A DNA stretch of 64,000 nucleotides. Origin: Pelodera strongyloides. Its lineage: Eukaryota > Nematoda > Chromadorea > Rhabditida > Rhabditidae. The stretch covers positions 434,001-498,000 of the forward strand of contig JAANDG010000034.1 in the NCBI GenBank assembly GCA_036852015.1. Direction: 5' to 3'. Shown here piece after piece: positions 1 through 10,900 of the stretch. Numbering within the stretch: position 1 is the first letter of the stretch; each line of letters opens with the position of its first letter. The position numbers and the translations under genes were made by a program. Below the pieces are notes generated by a model. The model was not told where the DNA came from and made no database searches. It was given only the letters and a program-made list of their open reading frames with translations.

Positions 1-339
1 ATCAAAAATGAGTACAGTCAAGTCGAATAAGCATTGTGCAAAACTTACAAAATGATGAAAATTTTTCACCAAAATCCGGGAGGCGGAACTGATTTGTCTT
101 CTAAACGCATGGCTGGCCGATGTAAAGGGTGGAGCATTGCGTAGGCTTCTAAGGACGGGGCACTGGTCCGCCACTGGAAAAAGTTGCCTCGCAAACGCCG
201 AGGTTTTCACGATTTGCCTCGACAATGCCGAGGAAAAAGCGCCTCGACAGTGCCGAGGTAGCGCCTCGCAAATGCCGAGGTGAGGTCCAAATGACTGCAG
301 CGGAAAGACGTCCCTGTCTTTCCACCCTTTGCCACATAT

Positions 340-410
340 GCGTGCATAGCTCAGTGGGTGAGGGCGCTGATTACAGTTGAGTGGTCAGGGTTCAATTCCA
401 CCCATGTTCA
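340..410 (+). other. tRNA-like segment with A and B boxes (tRNA-derived)
   Basis: TAGCTCAGTGGGTGAGG fits a Pol III A box and GGGTTCAATTCC fits a B box at normal tRNA spacing. The acceptor arms do not pair and the T stem is poor, so this is a tRNA-derived relic or internal promoter, not a working tRNA. A near-identical copy lies at 12591-12659 inside the same element family. Confidence 0.6.
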
Positions 411-617
411 TATTTCAGATAAGGCTTTATTCATAGGTGGTATGTGATGTACATGTATATATGTAATAAAATGCATTAAACGCATACTAATTACTAATTT
501 ACTAAATTATTGCAAAATTTATTTATTATTGCCTCGAAAACGCCGCCTCGGCAAAAGCTAGGCAGCGATTTGCCGAGCTTTCGCCTCGACAATGCTCCGC
601 GGCAAAACACGTGAAGG

Positions 618-687
618 CAGCTAGGCATTGTCGGGGCAATTTTCACAGCATTAATGCTGTGAAAATTGCCCCGACAATGCCTAGCTG
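618..687. repeat. Perfect 70-bp palindrome
   Basis: The two 35-base arms are exact reverse complements, centred between 652 and 653 in GCATTAATGC. The left arm is ordinary element sequence shared with 12847-12871; the right arm replaces what should be the element's normal terminus. This looks like a fold-back duplication made during repair of the element end. Confidence 0.95.
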
Positions 688-698
688 TTCAGTGGCGT

Positions 699-1187
699 CA
701 CAGGGGGAATCCGCCTGAAAAACGCCGCGCCTCTCTCCCGTTGCCTGAAAAACGCCGCGCTTAATTTTTGCCATGAAAAATCCACCCCGGCGTTTTCCAG
801 GCAACGGGAGCAGTAATTTGACGAAAGGCGGCCGGCGGACAGTCCTCTCTCTCTTTTCCAATCCCCACGCATGTGCGATTTGGCCGAGTGGTCTAAGCAG
901 CGGACTAGTAATCCGAGTCAGTGTGCTTGTCGGCAGGTTCGATTCCTGTAAAGTGCTTGTGTCTTGCAAAGCTGTATTAATATAAAATACATGCATTGCA
1001 AGCCATAAGCACTATCTTATTGTTGTGATTTTCCGTTTAAACGCCAAGAAAATGCCACCTTGGCGTTGGGCACGGCAAAAATTTGCCATGATAACGCCTA
1101 GAAAACGCCACCCTGGCGTTGGGTGCATCTCACCATGGCGTTTTCACGGCGTTTTCGCGGGTTTCTTCAGGCGGATTTGTCCCAGTG
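699..1187. mobile_element. Inner inverted-repeat element carrying a class II tRNA-like gene
   Basis: The left part CACAGGGGGAATCCGCCTGA pairs imperfectly with the right end TCAGGCGGATTTGTCCCAGTG. Inside are further inverted arms (CTCCCGTTGCCTGAAAAACG against CGTTTTCCAGGCAACGGGAG) and repeated GGCGTTTTC motifs. The tRNA-like sequence at 875-956 sits near the centre. No protein is encoded. Confidence 0.65.
875..956 (+). tRNA. Long-variable-arm tRNA-like gene, apparent anticodon AGT
   Basis: TGGCCGAGTGGTCTAAGC (A box and D arm) and GGTTCGATTCC (B box) are intact. The T stem pairs fully, the anticodon stem CGGA/TCCG encloses loop CTAGTAA (anticodon AGT, threonine code), and the acceptor pairs at six of seven positions with one mismatch and one G-T. 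The D arm and extended variable arm are leucine/serine type, so body and anticodon disagree, as described for nematode V-arm (nev) tRNAs. It could equally be a decaying tRNA-derived SINE head. Confidence 0.45.
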
Positions 1188-1495
1188 GTTGTTCAGCAAC
1201 TTTGTTCAGTGGCGCACCGAAACAGGAGGGTGCACGGGTACGGGAACGCAAACAGGACTTGTACGTTCTGCCGCGTTCCTGTACGAATCCGCAGCATACG
1301 GTATTTTATCCATATTATTAAAAATAACAATTTTTTCGGCATTCTCATTTGAAAGAACGAAAATATAAAATACGCCCATTGAATAGAAAAATAACAACCA
1401 CATAATTTGCTCCAACAAATAGAAATGGTCTCGCTTTCTTCTACCTTTTTTTATACCCGAACCGTTATATATTCCCGATTTGATACATCGCCAAA

Positions 1496-1533
1496 GGGGG
1501 GGGGGGGGGGGGGGGGTGAAGGGGGGGGGGGGT
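1496..1533 (+). repeat. Poly-G tract
   Basis: Two long G runs separated by TGAA. Such a tract can form G-quadruplexes and is prone to assembly error in length. It lies outside any gene model. Confidence 0.9.
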
Positions 1534-1963
1534 AGGATAGTTTTATTCAATTCAATAGGTATGTTCGTTCTGAGAGTTTATTTCTAATTTCCAATGTCAC
1601 TAACATAAACAGATTTGTCGTTTATTCTTCGTTCCAAACCCTGGCCACATTTCAGTCTATCGCAGCAGGGAGGAAAAAAACTATGTGTATATTCTTGCGT
1701 CGGAGGATTGGCCCTATTCACTTTACCACCCTCAAACCAACGTTTTGGGGTTTCAATGTATGGCAAAAATTGCCGGATTTTAGTATGGGAAAATTTACCG
1801 CTTATTAGGAACGATAATATGTACATATATTTTTTTGCGGCAGGTAGCCACGGACCCATTTTTTCAACACCTCGTTTTTGCTTATCATGCCGCTTTTTCT
1901 ATAAAAAGGATAAATTTAGATTAATGTAATTACGGTAAAACTCATACGAGATACCTATTTCAT

Positions 1964-2599
1964 GCTTGGAAGCGGCTTACTGCTTAAGACATCTAAAACA
2001 TCCAAAGACATCTGGTGACATCTCGGACATCCAGAAACATCTGAAAACATCCCGGACATCTATAAACATCCTGGACATCCAAAACACCCTGACATCCAGT
2101 ATTGACTCAAAACAGAAGTCATTTTTTGGACATGAACTATATTAATGGTAGACTCAGGTCTTTACGGCAACATTTGATGATCGGATAGGCTAGCGATAAT
2201 TTAGCTTGGGACTCAGGAACGTTCAATTTCCTTGCGATATGTTAGATAGAGCGCATCGAATAGCTTCGATAACCAATTCAAACGGTTAACTAGAGGTAAT
2301 GGCGCACTTTTTCATCAATAGTTCGCTAATTAAATGACAGTGTAACAACATCTCCACGAGGTACCAATGGTTGAACACGGGCCAGGTTTTTCCGAAAATC
2401 AAGACACTAACCGAAAAGCTTCAAAAACTAAATAAACAAAAAAAGAATGAACAACATCCGCGCCTTGGAATATGGTTGGATGTTCTTGGTGTCTTGGATG
2501 TCTCTGGATGTTTTGGATGTCACAGATGTTTTGGATGTCACAGATGTTTGTGGATGTCAGAGATGTTTTAGATGTCTTAAGCAGTAAGCCCTTGGAAGC
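1964..2599. mobile_element. Foldback element with subterminal ACATC-type repeats
   Basis: The ends GCTTGGAAGCGGCTTACTGC and GCAGTAAGCCCTTGGAAGC are inverted copies. Just inside the left end is a tandem run of ACATCC/ACATCT units (1987-2098); its complement GGATGT/AGATGT lies inside the right end (2477-2573). The central 370 bp has no gene. This is a MITE-like structure with satellite-like arms. Confidence 0.85.
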
Positions 2600-4082
2600 A
2601 AAGCGCACTGTTTTTGCCATATGCATTGCAACCCCCATTAACTGATACAAACTACAAACCTTGACAACTATGTGTTCACATTGCATGATTTTGATGTCAG
2701 AAGCATATATGAAGGTACCAGAAGCATATATGAAAATAGAAACTCGCCTTGAAAGAGAGCTTTGGATGTGGAACAAGGATTTTATACTATTTTCCTTCTG
2801 GGCCTCCTGCAATTCCAGCATAGGGAAATTTCCAAAATCTTTTTTTTTTCATAACCGCTATGTTCCTATTTGGCAGGGTGTCGCCCGTCGAAACTGACAT
2901 GGTGGCGTCCTTTCGGGCCCCCAAAGACAGAACCCTGGCGACACGGAGTCAGACTGCTACGAATAGTGTAGCATCAGGAGTACCCTACGGTAGTTTAGCC
3001 AGCAAATAAAACCAACCATACACTAATTGAGAATCCCCGCCCCATATGCGACCCAAATAACACATCCACACCAATAGAACATCAGCAAATGAATAAAAAC
3101 TTTATTATTTTTCACATATCAACTACAATATGACTAACATTGTATCATACTTACAATTAAATGACTTATAACTTATATACCGCTTCAATATTAGATTAAA
3201 AGAAAAGCTGATTAACAACTGTACGCTTAATAGTTCTCTACTCTATACTCTACACATAAAACTCTATGTAAGTTATACTCCTCGAAGTAGTTCTCTGTTC
3301 TAAATTCTTACTCTACGAGTAAATAATCTGTAGAAGTTCTACTCTAAAGAGTTATCTATTCTATGCTCTATGATACTCAATAAAGAGATGCTCCACATAA
3401 GTTCAGTTCTTCTCTAAATAATATTCATATGTTTAGCTCAAACAATCAAAGCTAGCACTATGAGGTCTAAAAACAAGCGAAGGATAAAACAGCTAGGCCA
3501 CAACATTACGGAGAAGTAGGGTATGATAAAGAAATAATAACAACTAATTAAATAAGAAAGTGCGGGGCCAGTAAAATTAATACTACCAAACTTAAAACTA
3601 CTAACTTTTTAGAGTTAAAAGGCCGTGTTAAAATTGCAGTTGTAATATGCGGCAACAACTGGATAGACAAAAATCATACCACCATTGCTAACATCTCACC
3701 TAATATAAGGTGGCGCATAAGATATGGTCTAGGTCTAAGATTGACCGAAATCATATAAACTCGTTTCTTTGCACTTTGCAATGTAAAATGCATACGCAAA
3801 ATCATATTTTCTCCTTCGGTCAATCCTAACGCGCTACAAAGCAGGACGAAATTATTAACACGTAGGAGATTAGAAAACTAAGTGCACCACAATGCCAATA
3901 AACAAGGTGTTCGAAATGGTTATGGGTGCGATGTACCCATGTACATTCAATATGGTTCCTTTTTCATCAGTATTCGTATACTGTGGAAGTCACAAGCAGA
4001 GAGCAGCCAGGCGCGGAATCTAAATCACAATTATTTTTGGCATTCTCGACATTAACATGAATTTGTACATAGAATTGAAGAT
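2600..4082. other. Gene-free spacer
   Basis: No open frame with splice support was found. A short inverted pair (GTGTCGCC near 2879 and GGCGACAC near 2937) flanks a small GC-rich island, and 3230-3430 is a degenerate CTCTACT-rich repeat. Confidence 0.5.
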
Positions 4083-5164
4083 TTATAGTACCCCAAACGG
4101 ACAATACAAAGATACTATAGCTTTATAGGAAAGAAGGCAGTATTTTGTGGGAATGAAAAACGCATAATAACCCACCAATGGGGTGTCCTCTACACCAATG
4201 GGGTGTACTGTGTACTGGGGTATAATGTCCGTCCAGTCTGTACATAAATCATAAATACCTACACATACAGAAAAACAGATAGTAAGTGTCATAGTAAGTC
4301 ATAGTAAAACAGATAGTCATAGTAAGTGAACAAACCTTGTGAACTTCTGATGGGTCCAGTAGAGAGTCGCCTCATATTGTCCGCGTCTGAGTTTGCACCA
4401 CACCTAAAAGAACATCCCGATGAGCAGTCCAATACAACCATTTGGTTAATATAATGTACGGTAGTAATAAATATGAAAATTGCACACCTACTGAACTGGT
4501 GTATCCGGGAGGCGGGAGGTGATGCGGTGAACCTCTAAACAACTCTGCCTCCGCTTTTCCAGCCGTGTCCCATCGATTCCCGTTGTCCCATCAGGCAGAA
4601 TATCCGTTCCTCATTTCGTTTGGTTCTGAAACTGCGAAATGAGATGAGATTATCATGAAAACGACAATAACTATACGACTAACCAGTTTCCCTTCTTTTT
4701 TTGCGCTTCCCTAAAGAACAGTTCAATAAAGCGAACACCAAATCGAATTGTTAAATCCATCATACCCCTTTAGCTCTAAATTTCACGGATTTCACGCACT
4801 ACGCATAATGTTATATATCCTATTCAGAATACCTTTATTATGTAACCCTTAGTTTCATTTGAATTGCTTTACTATTCTTAGAACTCACAGTAAGAATGTC
4901 ATGGGGGTCTGCAGCAGTAACCAACCAAACCCAACCTCTTACTAACGCTCAAATTATGTACAACAGAGGTCGCAAGGTTTGAAGGTGACAATACCTGGAA
5001 TTGAAATAAACATGAATTGCTGGGCTTTTAGTTATACCATTTAATACATTGGCGTTTGAATAAAACGAGGAATTAAAGTAAAATTACAACTTACCGGCGA
5101 AAAAGAAGAACTTCACACTCGTGGCTAGCAGCTTTTCACATTCAGTCGACTGGCTCATTGACAT
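4083..5164 (-). CDS. Tentative four-exon gene, 118 aa, function unknown
   Basis: The exons in transcript order are 5095-5164, 4492-4534, 4336-4403 and 4083-4258. Every junction has a GT donor and a T-rich AG acceptor, and the phases (1, 2, 1) join without a stop, which is the main support. The protein starts MSMSQSTECEK, has a phenylalanine run near residue 20 and a Ser/Arg-rich middle, and ends in a hydrophobic tail. Exon 4 carries a direct repeat (two ACACCCCATTGG-like units). I recognise no family. A second ATG two codons downstream is possible. The model could be a chance chain of short frames. Confidence 0.35.
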
Positions 5165-5476
5165 CCCGATCTTAGGGAATGGATCCAATGAATAATTTAG
5201 AATTTAGATTCTAAAAGACTGCTCTACAATGGCTGTTATCGAAAGTTTCGATAACAGTCATTTAAGACGTTCAGGCTGCAGGGTATTCCATTCATTCCAA
5301 AGACAGTTTATAATGAAAAGCAATAACAAACACATAAAAACAACAAGGCAAAGATAAGAGAAGTAAGTAAAATGCTTTTAAAGCAAAAAAAAATTAAATT
5401 TAAAAAGTACGCGAAATACAGCGCGACGCTAAAAAATTGAAGGTTCGTGGATTGGACACTAGCGTACTCATGTCGG

Positions 5477-5617
5477 CGGGCGACAGGTTACGGTCATTGA
5501 GGGAAACTCCCTGTCAGTTTTGGAACTGTTGTGAATAGGACTTTTTGATACGGGCGACAGGCTGTCATTGAGGGAAACTCCCTGTCAATATGGGTGTTTG
5601 AGGGAAACTCCCTGTCA
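5477..5617. repeat. Three copies of a short hairpin repeat
   Basis: GAGGGAAACTCCCTGTCA occurs at 5499-5516, 5570-5587 and 5600-5617. Each copy folds on itself (GGGA/TCCC). The first two share the preceding GCGACAGG context, so a unit of about 72 bp has been duplicated with a third partial copy. Confidence 0.85.
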
Positions 5618-5673
5618 AGGAGGAACAGAGCGGAGCGCTTGACTTGTGTGAAAAAAATTACAGTATATACGTA

Positions 5674-5809
5674 CAATGGGGCTTCCAAGCATCCCAAAAA
5701 TGCGGTGTGACTTATGTATTTCTCATAAAATAAAATTAAAAATTAAAAAAATATTCTCGTTTATTTCCAAAATACTGTAAATTTTCACCATACTTGGCAA
5801 CCCCCATAT
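5674..5809. mobile_element. GGGGTTTCC-type MITE, copy 1
   Basis: The left end ATGGGGCTTCCAAGCATCCC and the right end ATACTTGGCAACCCCCAT are inverted copies. The interior has the family's GTGTGA, TATTCTCG and ATACTGTAAATTTTCA blocks. Relatives are at 9350, 19812 and 58576. Confidence 0.8.
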
Positions 5810-6104
5810 GTCTCCATGGACGGACGAAGCCCAACAGGAGTTTGGGCACGGCCGCTACAAACGCACAGTTTTAAGCGGACCAGTGCGCCACACTGGACAG
5901 GATGTGCAGGGTCCGTGCGCCCGCCGCGGGCGTTCGCTCGATTTTGGTGTTTTGCAAAAGTGTGGTTGTTCGATTGGTTGTTGTAATAATAGGGTGTGTT
6001 TTATATTTGGAACTGTTTCATTTTGTTGCTGCACTTCCAAACGACTTTTCTCTCGGTTTGTCGATAACCGTCTGCGTTAGCTTTCCATTTCCAGTTCAAG
6101 GGTT

Positions 6105-7180
6105 TCATATAATCCACACAACGCTGGACGACAGGCACAGAACGCCGACAACCAGACACACAGACACGCAGAGGAGAGCGTCCGGTCCGCGGTCTCGCCA
6201 GCGCGCCGGACCGCGACCGGCCCGTTTTTAAAGAGCACAATGTGAACGCGAGAGCAAATATAAAGTAATGCAAGTGTGAATGTAAAGTGAGAGCAGGAAA
6301 AAAATGTGTACAGGACTCACGGCTACAACTTATTTAAATGGATATGGTCATCAGTTTAGAATAACTTTTACATACCATTTACGCAGCGAACTTGTGGATC
6401 CTTCACCAAATTCCACATAACAGAAGGTTGAAGGAAAATAAGATATTTCGCGGCTTTAAGCTGACACATCTTTTACCTCAATAATAGCTCGACCACCATA
6501 GCCTCCAAATAGAGTATTTGTGTATATATTATAAATAAAACGGTTTCGCTCACAATAGCTTCATAGGAAGATGAAATTAACCAGCGTAGTAAGTTGATCG
6601 AGCTCTAATCATCATAGGGTGATATTGTCTTAATCTTAGACCTTTCGAACATTTCAGACATTCCAGGCTCCTAAGTTTCCTTCATTCGTGTGTCTTCTGC
6701 TTCTGGACGCGGATTTTACATTGCAGGCGTTTGGTTTGGAGCTTTATAATGAGCCTCGTAAAGAATCGACTGCATATTCCAAATTCCAATGAAGTAATTC
6801 TTCACCCCAATACCCGAAATAGTTTGCTTCTCACAAAAATACCTGTCTACTCGTGTATTATTCGTTGCTCTGCTTAATACTCTTAACATAGAATAGTTTT
6901 TGTATCAAGTGAATACTTTTCTACTCAAAATAGGATAACTTTTTCCCAAATAAGCACTACCCTTTACTCAGAGTGATTTTTTCATCAAGGGTATACTTTC
7001 TGCTGAAAATAAACACCCGTAACAACCAATTCCCACAAAATTAAGCACTCCTCTTCAAACGCGAAAAGGAGTTATAAAATGCACGGTGCACGCGAAAGGA
7101 GGCGGAGCCACCTCTGCGTCTCTGTTGTCTGCTGTCGGCGCTCTGTGCCTGGCATCCAGCGTGTCATATAATCCAGTCAT
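6105..7180. repeat. Inverted-repeat-bounded region of about 1.1 kb
   Basis: Sequence at about 6105-6180 (ACGCTGGACGACAGGCACAG and on) is an imperfect reverse complement of about 7105-7180 (CTGTGCCTGGCATCCAGCGT). A GC-rich block follows the left arm at 6180-6225. The interior is AT-rich with no supported exon. It could be a decayed DNA transposon. Confidence 0.55.
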
Positions 7181-7432
7181 GGGTGATGCTTTGTTGGGCT
7201 CTTTAGTTTTTCTTGTTGTTGTTTGATGGTTATCACAATTTGTCTTTGAAATTTAGAAAATGAGAGTTTTATAATCACGCGCAGTGCAGTTGCGTATCAT
7301 ATTTATCGTTACTATTTTCCCTACCCAACTTTCTGGTTGACTGTAAAGAATAAAAAATGTTCTGCCCCCACGCTCATCTTCTTCAATTTTCTTCCTATGA
7401 TTAGCACATTTTACATTACTCCCCCACCAGCT

Positions 7433-7481
7433 ATGTCTGTGTCCGGTTTTGTTTCTATGCGTGTTGCGAAACCGAAACTTG
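7433..7481 (+). other. Possible extra 5' coding exon of the coiled-coil gene
   Basis: An ATG at 7433 opens 16 codons that end at a strong donor (CTTG|GTGAGT) in phase 1. Splicing to the acceptor at 7936 joins in frame to the codons preceding the 7957 ATG (GRTYLWIM). A CACCAG acceptor lies 2 bases before the ATG. If used, the protein gains 24 residues. The alternative is trans-splicing straight to 7937. Confidence 0.45.
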
Positions 7482-7926
7482 GTGAGTCAGCGTAGTCTAT
7501 TGATCTCCTCATTTCGCGATCGCACCTTTTCTATTTTCTTGTGCAATCGAAATACGGTAACTTTCTGTTAAAACAGGAGCCGTGAGCTTAAAGACCTGCT
7601 GACAGTCTCATTAGTTTTGAATTTTAATTTTGGTTATCGGTTAGTGGGTTACATTTTGATGGTCGTGTCGTTTTCCATACTTCATTGTTAATTGCTTAGT
7701 ATCCAGGTCTGAGTGCGCTTCCATTTGTAGTTTGAAAATTCTGTTGGATTAGTTTGAAAATCTGTTGGATCACGCTTCGTTTAGATTATGTTTTAGTTTT
7801 CAACGCCTTTTATCTGATCAAAACGGTGGTAAATTGCTCGACGCGCACGCGTTGCGTATGCTTTTATTGGTCATGCCTGTTTTGTTTCATCACGCCGTTG
7901 ACCCGTTGAGCGCGACCTATTATTTT

Positions 7927-7936
7927 TTCTTTTCAG
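7927..7936 (+). promoter_or_regulatory. 3' splice or trans-splice acceptor 20 nt before an ATG
   Basis: TTTCTTTTCAG is an ideal nematode acceptor. It leaves a 20-nt leader before ATG 7957, as expected for spliced-leader addition, but it is also in phase with the candidate exon at 7433-7481. Confidence 0.6.
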
Positions 7937-7956
7937 GTAGAACTTACCTTTGGATA

Positions 7957-10900
7957 ATGGCCTCGGTTCAGACGAGCCCATCTGTTGCGAATAACACAAT
8001 CACAATTGTTGACACATTGACTGAACAAAGCGTGGATGAGCACGATGAGGACGGCGCCTCTAAAACTCTCTGTGATGAGTTTGAAGTGATTGGAAGCGTT
8101 GGTAAGTTCTGCCTACTTCTGACGCACTCATGCACTTGTCAATCAATAACCGATGTTGTCAGCGTATCGTAGCTTTAAGTATCTGAGGCCGTATTCACCA
8201 ACACACAGGGAACTGTCCCTAGGCTCACGATCACGAGCGCTCTGAATCTCTTTTGCTCTCTGCACACTCTTTAGCTGGGGGCCTCAGATTTGTTCAGTTA
8301 AAGGATCGCAGTCACTTCAAATTCGCCTTTTTACTTCAATTATCCATAAACATGAAAAAGCACCTAGAAAAATACCATTCCGGTGTCAATTTACTGAAAA
8401 ATTAACCCAGGGAAAGAAATCCCCTCGGTTGCGTTCTAATTACGTACAGTATGACAACGACAACTGAGAAAGTAGAGCAGACACTTTCCCTCTTCCCCGG
8501 TTTTTCTTTGTTTTGTCATCATTGGCAACCGGCCAAGTCCCACAGCGATTTAGAAAACACCCCATTTTGTCTAAAATCAAAAGTCAACCGAAGGGATTTC
8601 TTTCCCTGTGATAAATGTTCCGTAAATCGGTATTGGAAAGGTATTTTTCTAGGTATCTTTTTATATTTATTGATAAGTGAAGTAAAAATGCGAAATTGAA
8701 GTGACTGCGATCCTTTAATCGATCACAGATGTATTCGACTGTCCAAGCCCTCTCTATGTGCATAATAACAATTTGAGAGATTTTATTTTATTTATTTAGG
8801 TCCCGAAGGAGAGGAGAATTTCTTCGACTCTCCCCACACTTTCTGTCCTCCATCTTCGTTTATTCATTTGAATTCCTTCTCAACCAACTACTCTTCTGAA
8901 TCTGAACGTGCAGCGGAAGCCGTTCACGATACAATTACTCCAAATGCTTCCCTGGCATCGCAGGCTCAGGTAATTATGACTTTCTTTAGTTTTTTTTGTT
9001 TCTTACACTCATGTATATAAATACTTTATCCACATAAACATGAAGTGCTCGGAAGAGCCGGTAGAGACGAAAAGGTAGGTTTTTGTCTACTCGCGGAATT
9101 CGTGTGACGGTGTTCGTAATACCGTAGTACGTAAAATTTTCATGGACGATGTTTTTGATCACCACACCACATTACGTCAAGTCAACTGAATGAATTAGTG
9201 TGGATGTGAACATAATTTCAGGACGGTAGCAATTCCGTGGTGCATTCGCTCAACGGACTCTCGACTCGTATCAGTATGTTTTTAATTTTGATTGTGATTA
9301 ACTTCTTTGATACAGCAGTGAAGCAGTGACGTGCACGATTGACGATACTTATTGGGGTTTCCAACTATCCCAAAAAAATCGGTGTGATTTACTACCGTAT
9401 TTCTGCACGATCATATGAAAAACAAAATAAAAATATTCTCATGTAGTTCCGAAATACTGTAAATTTTCAGCATTCTTGGAAACCGCATAATAAGAAGAGC
9501 GGGTTTTCATGGTGATCAACTGTATCCCGTTAATACTTCCGTGTCCTAGTAGTTTAGCGATAATGTAACTAACTCATGCCCGTTTAGTGGTTTCTACTCC
9601 GAGTCTCCAGTCCAACACTACTGATGAGGATAGTACATCGATTGTTGACATATTGCGTAGCGTCCGCGAACTTCAGAATACTGTCAATGAGTTGAAGACT
9701 TCGTCAGTCGACAGCGTGAGTAAAAATTTTATTATTGCTTTGCTCTTGGTTTTACTCTCTTTTTGAGTTTTTGTGATTTTACTCGTTTGAATTTCTTACG
9801 TTAGTTCTTGGCTAGTTCCCGAACAGGTGTGATATCTTTTATACCTTGCGGTTAAAAAAACCTATTTTTTCGTCTTCCTGCTCTTCCGAGCACTTTATTT
9901 TGTATGTTTTTTTTATGTTATATATATATTCAGAAGGACTCTGATTGCGAGAAGGAGGACCTCATTCAACAAGTCAACCAACTGAAGCGTGAACTGGCAA
10001 CTGCACAAGAAAACCTGGCATATGTATGTTTTTTAGGATGATTAGTTAATGTTCTGTGCCTTCGGAGAGTTGTTCCATTCATCCATTTGAACTTCTTTGT
10101 TTGATTGGTTCGTTGTAATCTTGCATTATTCAATTGTGAGCGTTTCTGATAGTGAATAAGTCCATCTTAGTTGCGGCCCGCTTTAAGTTTACGAAAATTG
10201 CTAGTGTGTTTGGTTATACTTGTTGAGAAATGTGAGTGAGCTGTGCAAGACATTCATAGGTGACTCTAGGCCCGCAGGCATGCATTTAAGCAAATATGCC
10301 CTAGGGCGTGCCCTTCAATTGTAGAAGGCCGGGATAAGGCCACAAACGGGGAAAATGTCGGTCCGAACCTGGGGCGTGCCCTTTACATGGCACTTTGCCG
10401 TAGCCTTGCATTTTGTAAAGCGCGCGAAAGTTGGGATTTAAATTTTTGTGAAGCAGCTGCCGTAATATTTCGCAACCAGCAGAGACGACCATACGCGGCA
10501 TGGCCGAGTGGTCTAGGGCGCTAGTTTGGAGTACGTGTTTAGCTAATGTCGCAAGTTCGATTCCTGTCCGGTGCATTTGTCTTGCAAAGTTCTAGGTACT
10601 TATGTATGTTGTGTTTCCGTGTGTAAGTTCGTGGTTGGTTAGCTAAAACGGTGTATTTTCTTTTTCTGCCCGTTTCAAAACGGCCCGTTTGTGGCCCTCT
10701 CACAAAAGCCTCAGGGCGTACCCAGGACACCCTCTAAGGCCGCTAACGGGCCAGCCCCGTTCCACAGAAAAGGGCACGCCTTCGGGCCTAGAGTCACCTG
10801 AGTTTGCATGTATCGTGGTTTCAGTTTTGATGTGTGTTTTTGTAATGGTGTCTTTTAGGAAGCGGAGAAGCGTGTAACCGCCGAAGGCCAGATGGAGCGT

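Larger units (their letters stand above)
172..1211. mobile_element. Composite inverted-repeat element with a second element nested inside
   Basis: The left end (CACTGGAAAAAGTTGC) matches the reverse complement of the right end (GCAACTTTGTTCAGTG at 1196-1211). The left half closely resembles the solo element at 12443-12902, including GC-rich TGCCGAGG stretches, a tRNA-like segment and the CGCCGCCTCGG block. A different inverted-repeat element occupies 699-1187, so I read this as one element inserted into another. CACTG ends recall CACTA/Chapaev-type DNA transposons, but I see no transposase and no clear target duplication, so it would be non-autonomous. Confidence 0.7.

Noticed and set aside
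1206..1550. Pro-rich minus-strand frame over the poly-G tract
   Set aside because: It is a homopolymer translation.
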